From Anaerococcus porci (GTDB taxonomy: Bacteria; Bacillota; Clostridia; Tissierellales; Peptoniphilaceae): DNA of 64,000 nt. The stretch lies in assembly GCF_009696575.1 (NCBI RefSeq), contig NZ_VULQ01000009.1:31348-95347 (forward strand), read 5' to 3'. The notes below the pieces were generated by a model. The model was not told the DNA's origin, ran no database searches, and worked only from the letters and a program-made list of their open reading frames with translations. The position numbers and the translations under genes were made by a program. Shown piece after piece: positions 59,430-64,000 of the stretch. The stretch's first letter is position 1. Each line of letters begins with the position of its first letter.

Positions 59430-60798
59430 TTTTAGCTACCTCTTTCATTTTATTTATTAAGACTTCTTCCTTATCTTTAATATAATTTGTATGGATTCTG
59501 CCTTTTAAAAAATCTACATCAAATAAAAGTGTATACATAAACCCTAGATTTGTCTCTATTCCCTCAATCATAGTTTCTTCTATAGCTCTCCTAAGTTTTT
59601 TTATTGAGTTTAACCTTTTATTATCCTTTACTATTATTTTTCCAATCATAGAATCATAGTAGATAGGAATATCAAATCCTTTATAGATAGCTGATTCAAA
59701 CCTTGTACCCATTCCTCCAGGTGTAAATAAAAAATTTATTTTTCCACTTGATGGCATAAAGTTATTTAATGGGTCAACTGAATTTATCCTAACCTCAATT
59801 GAATGTCCAAAACACTTTACATCTTCTTGATTTATTGAAAGACCAATACCTGAAGCAATTTTAAATTGTTCCTTAATAATATCAATTCCAGTAATCATTT
59901 CTGTTACTGCATGCTCGACTTGAAGTCTTGTATTCATCTCGCAAAAATAAAAATTCTCATCATTATCAACTAGAAATTCAATAGTTCCTGCACCAGTGTA
60001 TTTAGTAACTTTCACACACTCTAGGCTTGCTTTATAAAGCTTTGCTCTTAATTGATTAGATATAAAATCACAAGGGGCTTCTTCTAAAAGTTTTTGATTA
60101 TTTCTTTGCAAACTACATTCTCTTTCAAACAAATGTATAGCTTTATCTCCATCTGATAAAATTTGTACTTCAATATGCCTTGGTTGCTCAATAAGTTTTT
60201 CGATAAATATTTTTTCATCACCAAAAGAAGCTTTTGCTTCAGCCTTAGCTAAATTAATAGCATGAAAAATTTCCTCAGCAGAATCAACTCTTCTCATTCC
60301 CTTTCCTCCACCACCACTTCTGGCTTTTAGGAGTATAGGATAGCCAATTTCTTCACAAATTTTTAATATTTCTTCCTCACTTTGCTTATTAAGTGGAATT
60401 CCCTTTGCAACAGGAACTCCAATCTTTTCCATAAGTTTTTTGGCTTGAATTTTATCACTCATTAATTCTATTACATCTGGACTTGGACCTATAAAAATAA
60501 TCCCTTCATCCCTGACCATTTTAGCAAATTCATGAGATTCTGATAAAAACCCATATCCCGGATGAATTGCATCACAATTCTTTTCTTTTGCACAAGATAT
60601 AATCGCATCCATATTTAAATAAGTATCCTTAGAAAACTTATCTCCTATACAAACTGCTTCATCAGCTAAATAAATATAAGATTGATTTGCATCGGCTTTT
60701 GAATAAATAACTAAACTTTCAATACCTAACTCTCTAGCACTTCTTAAAATGGATAATGCACACTCACCACGATTTGCAATCAAAACTTTCTTGATCAT
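59410..60798 (-). CDS. accC: biotin carboxylase
   Basis: 462 residues, ATP-grasp. KARSGGGGKGMRR is the glycine-rich lid, HLFERECSLQRNNQK and EMNTRLQVEHAVTEM are metal/ATP and bicarbonate motifs. Carboxylates the biotin on AccB. It overlaps accB by four bases (ATGA), so the two are coupled. GGAG before ATG. Full length. Confidence 0.96.
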   Translation of the reverse strand: MIKKVLIANRGECALSILRSARELGIESLVIYSKADANQSYIYLADEAVCIGDKFSKDTYLNMDAIISCAKEKNCDAIHPGYGFLSESHEFAKMVRDEGIIFIGPSPDVIELMSDKIQAKKLMEKIGVPVAKGIPLNKQSEEEILKICEEIGYPILLKARSGGGGKGMRRVDSAEEIFHAINLAKAEAKASFGDEKIFIEKLIEQPRHIEVQILSDGDKAIHLFERECSLQRNNQKLLEEAPCDFISNQLRAKLYKASLECVKVTKYTGAGTIEFLVDNDENFYFCEMNTRLQVEHAVTEMITGIDIIKEQFKIASGIGLSINQEDVKCFGHSIEVRINSVDPLNNFMPSSGKINFLFTPGGMGTRFESAIYKGFDIPIYYDSMIGKIIVKDNKRLNSIKKLRRAIEETMIEGIETNLGFMYTLLFDVDFLKGRIHTNYIKDKEEVLINKMKEVAKIVQERS

Positions 60799-61265
60799 AA
60801 TTGCTCCAATTTAAAAATTTCAGCATCATATTCAACAAAGTCTTCATTGGATACAAGACAATCAACAATCCTACAATCATAAGGAGCTTTTATTTCATTC
60901 ATCATCTTCATTGCCTCAATAATACATAAGGTGCTTCCTTTTTTTACCTTATCCCCTATTTTTACAAAGGGATCTGCCTCTGGACTTTTAGAAGAGTAAA
61001 AAACTCCAAGAACTGGAGCCTTCAAAATCTTTATATTTTTTTCTTCTTTTACTATTTCTTTCTTTTCTACTTTTGCATCATTGATTACCTTTTTAGCTTC
61101 AAAATTCTTGTTATTTTCTTTAACACTTTCTTGTAAGTTATTTTCAAAAAATGAATTTTTTCCAATTTTCAAAGAAAAATTATCCAATTTAAATTCAAGA
61201 ACATCAAGTGATGAATCTTCCAAAGACTTAATAAGTTTTTCTGTAATTTCTAAATACTTTTCCAT
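60795..61265 (-). CDS. accB: biotin carboxyl carrier protein
   Basis: 156 residues. An N-terminal helical part, a charged linker (~50-78), and the C-terminal biotinyl domain with Lys120 in IIEAMKMMNEIKAP. BirA, encoded close by, would biotinylate it. It has no clear ribosome site and starts one base after the acpP stop, so it relies on coupling. Confidence 0.94.
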   Translation of the reverse strand: MEKYLEITEKLIKSLEDSSLDVLEFKLDNFSLKIGKNSFFENNLQESVKENNKNFEAKKVINDAKVEKKEIVKEEKNIKILKAPVLGVFYSSKSPEADPFVKIGDKVKKGSTLCIIEAMKMMNEIKAPYDCRIVDCLVSNEDFVEYDAEIFKLEQL

Positions 61266-61266
61266 A

Positions 61267-61488
61267 TTATTTATTCAAATAACATATTAGATCTTCTATA
61301 GTAGCTATTTTTTCAAATGCATCATCAGGAATTTCCTTTCCTGTTTCTTCTTCTATCGCCATTGTTAATTCAACTGCATCTAGAGAATCTAGACCTAGAT
61401 CATCTTTTAGATTTGATTCCATCTTAATTTCTTCCTTGTCAATTCCAAAGTTACTAGCAATTATATTTTTTAAATTTTCTAAATTCAT
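61267..61488 (-). CDS. acpP: acyl carrier protein
   Basis: 73 residues, first gene of the operon. The 4'-phosphopantetheine Ser35 lies in DDLGLDSLDAVEL. Acidic throughout. GGAGG before ATG. ACP carries every acyl intermediate of the pathway encoded downstream. Confidence 0.95.
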   Translation of the reverse strand: MNLENLKNIIASNFGIDKEEIKMESNLKDDLGLDSLDAVELTMAIEEETGKEIPDDAFEKIATIEDLICYLNK

Positions 61489-61502
61489 TTTATTCCTCCA
61501 AT

Positions 61503-61524
61503 TAGTTAAAAATTTTTACTTAAT
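61503..61524. promoter_or_regulatory. palindrome at the acpP transcription start
   Basis: A dyad with A5T5 at its centre (TTAnnTAAAAATTTTTAnnTAA on the minus strand) spans the predicted start site. Possibly the operator of the operon (FabT). A second perfect dyad, TTGAAA-T-TTTCAA, is at 61613-61625. Confidence 0.35.
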
Positions 61525-61525
61525 C

Positions 61526-61554
61526 ATTTTATAGTATTAATTCTCTTTTGTCAA
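61526..61554 (-). promoter_or_regulatory. promoter of the fatty acid operon
   Basis: Minus strand: TTGACA (61549-61554), 17-base spacer, TAAAAT (61526-61531). About 40 bases before acpP. The remainder of the 315-base gap holds the birA terminator and no gene. Confidence 0.75.
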
Positions 61555-61654
61555 TTATTTAAGTTTTTTTATATAATTTTTTTTATTCTTTTTCTAAGTT
61601 AATTATAACTATTTGAAATTTTCAATTAATATCCTAAATTTATAGATGATTAAT

Positions 61655-61704
61655 AAAAAAGGATATATGCATCGACTTATTATCGATTACATATATCCTA
61701 ATAA
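61655..61704 (-). terminator. terminator of birA
   Basis: AGGATATATG (61660-61669) pairs with CATATATCCT (61690-61699), with an ATCGA/TCGAT inner stem. The minus strand then has TTTTTTA. Confidence 0.65.
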
Positions 61705-61803
61705 AAAGATTAATATTCCAATTTATTATAGATTTTTTAATTTATTAGTAAAACTTTATTTTTAATTGCCTTAAAGATGAAAGTAATATTTTATTTATCA
61801 AAA

Positions 61804-62730
61804 TCATAATTTTATAGACACATCTCCATAGCTTAATTTTCTGATTTTTTCATTTTCTAATATTACAAGCGATCCATTTTCATCAATATCCAATGCAAGT
61901 CCCTCTTTGATTGAACCATCAATACTATAATATATTTTCTTATTTAAAACAATTAAATAGCTCTTATACTCATCTATTATTATCCCTCTTTCTATTTTAA
62001 ATATATCCGATAGTTCATTTAAAATCTTTGCTACTATTAAATTTTTATCTATTCCATCTCCAATTACACCAGCAACACTTCTAACTTCTTTTGAAAATTT
62101 GCTTTGATCCGTACCTATGTTAATTCCAATTCCAACCACTATATCTGTAATATCACCGTACATATTTATGAGCGACTCTGTTAAAATTCCACAAACTTTT
62201 TTATTATCAATAAAAACATCATTTACCCATTTAACTCCTACTTCAAGACCTATATTTTTTAAAACTCTAACTACAGCTACTACAGCTCTAATTGTTAAAA
62301 TATCTGCAAAAACAAGTTCATCTTTTTTAAGAAAAATAGAAAAATATAGTCCTCCAGGAGATTCAAATTTTCTACCACACCTTCCTTTCCCATCACTTTG
62401 TTTTGGTGCAACAAAGATAGAAAAATGATTTTTGCCATTTTTCTTTGCTTCATCGTTCGTAGAATCAATTTCTTTAAAGCAATTTATTTCAATTCCATGC
62501 AAATCTTTTTGCAAATTTTTCCTTATTTCTTCTGATAAAACTCTATTTTCATTTTTAATTCTATATCCTTTTTCACTATAATTAATAATGTATCCATCTT
62601 CTTTAATTAAATTTACTATTTCTTTAACTTTAGATATTGAAATATTTAATTTATCAGCAATTGTTTGCCCTGATATAAATGAGTTAGTATCATTTTTTAT
62701 TAAAAAAAATACTTTTTCTTTAAGCTGCAT
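61804..62730 (-). CDS. birA: BirA: biotin-protein ligase with HTH repressor domain
   Basis: 308 residues. N-terminal winged helix (residues ~1-65; ISGQTIADKLNISISKVKEI) and a ligase domain with SDGKGRCGRKFESPGGLYFS and GVKWVNDVFIDNKKVCGILTES. Activates biotin as biotinyl-AMP, moves it to AccB, and as the bifunctional form also represses biotin genes. bioY is divergent 317 bases away, a natural target. AAAGGAT before ATG. Confidence 0.93.
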   Translation of the reverse strand: MQLKEKVFFLIKNDTNSFISGQTIADKLNISISKVKEIVNLIKEDGYIINYSEKGYRIKNENRVLSEEIRKNLQKDLHGIEINCFKEIDSTNDEAKKNGKNHFSIFVAPKQSDGKGRCGRKFESPGGLYFSIFLKKDELVFADILTIRAVVAVVRVLKNIGLEVGVKWVNDVFIDNKKVCGILTESLINMYGDITDIVVGIGINIGTDQSKFSKEVRSVAGVIGDGIDKNLIVAKILNELSDIFKIERGIIIDEYKSYLIVLNKKIYYSIDGSIKEGLALDIDENGSLVILENEKIRKLSYGDVSIKL

Positions 62731-62908
62731 TCTATAATCCTTTCACTATAATAATCAGTAGAGAGATATTTTAAATTTATGCTAGGATTATTACAATAGT
62801 CCTAATAATTTTTACTTTAATATACTATATATATTATTCTTATATTTATTAACTCATGCATTATTTATATAATATTTTACCAAATGGTCAAATAAAGCTC
62901 AATCAATA

Positions 62909-62953
62909 GATATTATCTATATTTAATAATATATACTTCCTGTCGATAATATC
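62909..62953. promoter_or_regulatory. inverted repeat in the birA-bioY gap
   Basis: GATATTATC (62909-62917) and GATAATATC (62945-62953) form an inverted repeat 27 bases apart. It is a candidate operator between birA and bioY, though unlike the usual BirA box. The rest of the 317-base gap shows only the bioY promoter. Confidence 0.3.
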
Positions 62954-63000
62954 CTTGCTTATTTTAAAACTTTAGCATAGTAAAAATATTTATCTTTACT

Positions 63001-63027
63001 TTGACACTTTCCATAACATTGTATAAT
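63001..63027 (+). promoter_or_regulatory. promoter of bioY
   Basis: TTGACA (63001-63006), 15-base spacer, TATAAT (63022-63027), then GGAGG before the ATG. The spacer is short. Confidence 0.55.
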
Positions 63028-63047
63028 ATATTTCTTGGAGGTTATAA

Positions 63048-63593
63048 ATGAAATTTAAAACAAAAGACATAACAAAAATAGCACTTTTAGTAGCGCTTAT
63101 AGCTGTAGGTGCTTTTATATCAATTCCTGTAGGTCCTGTTCCAATTACTCTACAAAGCTTTTTTATATTTATGACTGGACTTTTATTAACACCTTTTTAC
63201 GCTGGACTCACAGTTTTTATCTATCTACTACTTGGATTGCTGGGATTTCCAATTTTTGCTGGATTTAGCGGGGGTATACAGTCATTTTTAAAACCAAGTT
63301 TTGGATTTTTAATTGCATTCGTTATTTGTGCAGTATTTATTTCTAAGTTTACTAAAGGAGAAAAAAGTTTTATAAAGATTGTATCAGCTCTTATCATTTC
63401 AGAAATTATTTTATATTTGATAGGACTTCCTTATATGTATTTTATTTTAAATAAAATAATGGGAACTACAATAAGTATATCAAAAGTATTTACAATTGGA
63501 ATGATTCCTTTTATTGTTCCAGACTTAGTAAAAATTCTCTTAGCTGCAATCATAGTCCCAAGAATTTCAAAGATTATAAAAATAAATTCATAG
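63048..63593 (+). CDS. bioY: BioY biotin transporter substrate-binding component
   Basis: 181 residues with six hydrophobic segments, the S-component of an ECF biotin transporter. Family signs are PVGPVPITLQSFFIFMTG and the GGIQSFLKPSFGFLIAF block with the buried Gly-rich biotin site. Works with EcfA/A'/T from elsewhere or alone. GGAGG six bases before ATG. Biosynthetic bio genes are absent in the window, consistent with biotin uptake. Confidence 0.92.
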   Translation: MKFKTKDITKIALLVALIAVGAFISIPVGPVPITLQSFFIFMTGLLLTPFYAGLTVFIYLLLGLLGFPIFAGFSGGIQSFLKPSFGFLIAFVICAVFISKFTKGEKSFIKIVSALIISEIILYLIGLPYMYFILNKIMGTTISISKVFTIGMIPFIVPDLVKILLAAIIVPRISKIIKINS

Positions 63594-63705
63594 CAAAAAA
63601 TATAAAATTGAACTATATTCTTAATTTTTGGTCTGTAATAAAAAAGACATATTTAATCATTTACCTTACAATTAAATTAACCACAACTTAATAAGGGAGA
63701 TTAAA

Positions 63706-64000
63706 GTCAAGTCCAAAATATTGTGTAAATTATCCTAGTCCAATATTTACTATTTCATTTTAATATACAATTTAGAAGATGTTATCCAATCCTCATTGAT
63801 ATCAATGAGGATTGCTCCTATTAGTCTAATAGCCGATTCTTGATTTGGAAATATTCTAATCACTTTTTCACATCTTCTAACTTCTTCGTTTAGTCTTTCT
63901 AAGCAATTGGTTGATTTAAGTCTACTATGAATTACTCCATTAGATAAATAGGAAAAAGCATCTTCAAAGCCTTCATCTAAGGTGTTTAAAGAGGTTTGAT
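63706..64000 (-). mobile_element. IS256-family insertion sequence, cut by window end
   Basis: The end of the element is the sequence AAGTCCAAAATATTGTGTAAA at about 63708, matching the right end of the decayed copy. The transposase reads inward on the minus strand and continues beyond the window. The second end and any target duplication are not visible. Confidence 0.85.
63750..64000 (-). CDS. IS256-family transposase, C-terminal 83 codons
   Basis: The frame has no stop before TAG at 63750-63752: NTLDEGFEDAFSYLSNGVIH, then SRLKSTNCLERLNEEVRR, VIRIFPNQESAIRLIGAIL, ending YIKMK. The catalytic C-terminal signature with the Glu of the DDE triad (LERLNEE) is intact. The N-terminus is outside the window. 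It matches the decayed copy at 24519-25221, but is uninterrupted here. Confidence 0.88.
   Translation of the reverse strand, partial: QTSLNTLDEGFEDAFSYLSNGVIHSRLKSTNCLERLNEEVRRCEKVIRIFPNQESAIRLIGAILIDINEDWITSSKLYIKMK

Overview
The window is AT-rich Gram-positive DNA with strong AGGAGG ribosome sites and anaerobic metabolism: a Cys-type formate dehydrogenase, HydE, Fe-S flavoproteins, class III fructose bisphosphatase, FabK-based lipid synthesis and MprF. The gene set and protein style suggest a Gram-positive anaerobic coccus or relative (Anaerococcus/Peptoniphilus type, class Tissierellia). The genus is inference. No tRNA, rRNA, CRISPR array, prophage or replication origin was seen.

Layout. 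1-420 holds a cut-off unknown gene and 489-2993 mprF. 3195-7507 is the str operon (rpsL-rpsG-fusA-tuf, minus strand). 7799-12228 is an alpha-glucoside unit: PTS EIIBC, GH4 6-phospho-alpha-glucosidase and two RpiR regulators. 12468-13607 is a very compact protein of the aldehyde:ferredoxin oxidoreductase (AOR) family. It faces a nine-gene minus-strand operon (13735-24351) for an NAD-linked formate dehydrogenase (NuoE/F/G-like subunits plus FdhA), a diiron protein and cofactor genes (mobA, fdhD, moeA, moeA with a periplasmic-binding-like domain). A decayed IS256-type element lies at 24519-25221. 25388-29227 is an ABC exporter operon headed by a small secreted protein that carries an in-frame TGA and is bracketed by 15-nt inverted repeats. 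rpoB-rpoC occupy 29525-36824 behind two consensus promoters and a structured leader. 37090-50990 is mixed: nitroreductase, membrane protein, fbp, coiled-coil surface protein, PHP phosphatase, hydE, SH3/lysozyme-like wall protein with a WalR box, ABC exporter, Na/Pi symporter, SDR and a DUF6506-like protein. 51238-61488 is a complete type II fatty acid synthesis operon (acpP-accBCDA-fabH-fabK-NMO-fabD-fabG-fabF-fabZ-fabT). birA and bioY follow, and a second IS256-type transposase is cut by the window end.

How the parts connect. BioY imports biotin, BirA attaches it to AccB, and AccABCD makes malonyl-CoA for the Fab enzymes. FdhA needs the Mo/W-bis-PGD cofactor made by MoeA and MobA and sulfurated by FdhD, all encoded in its own operon. 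The AOR-like protein opposite belongs to a family that uses the same kind of pterin cofactor.

Most notable beyond ordinary genes are: a palindromic intergenic repeat family (38393-38550 and 43031-43188) with about 90 conserved bases but different terminator-like arms; the secreted-protein/lipoprotein/ABC locus with its inverted repeats; the miniature AOR homologue; an FdhD without its usual cysteine motif; and the leader architecture of rpoB and rpsL.
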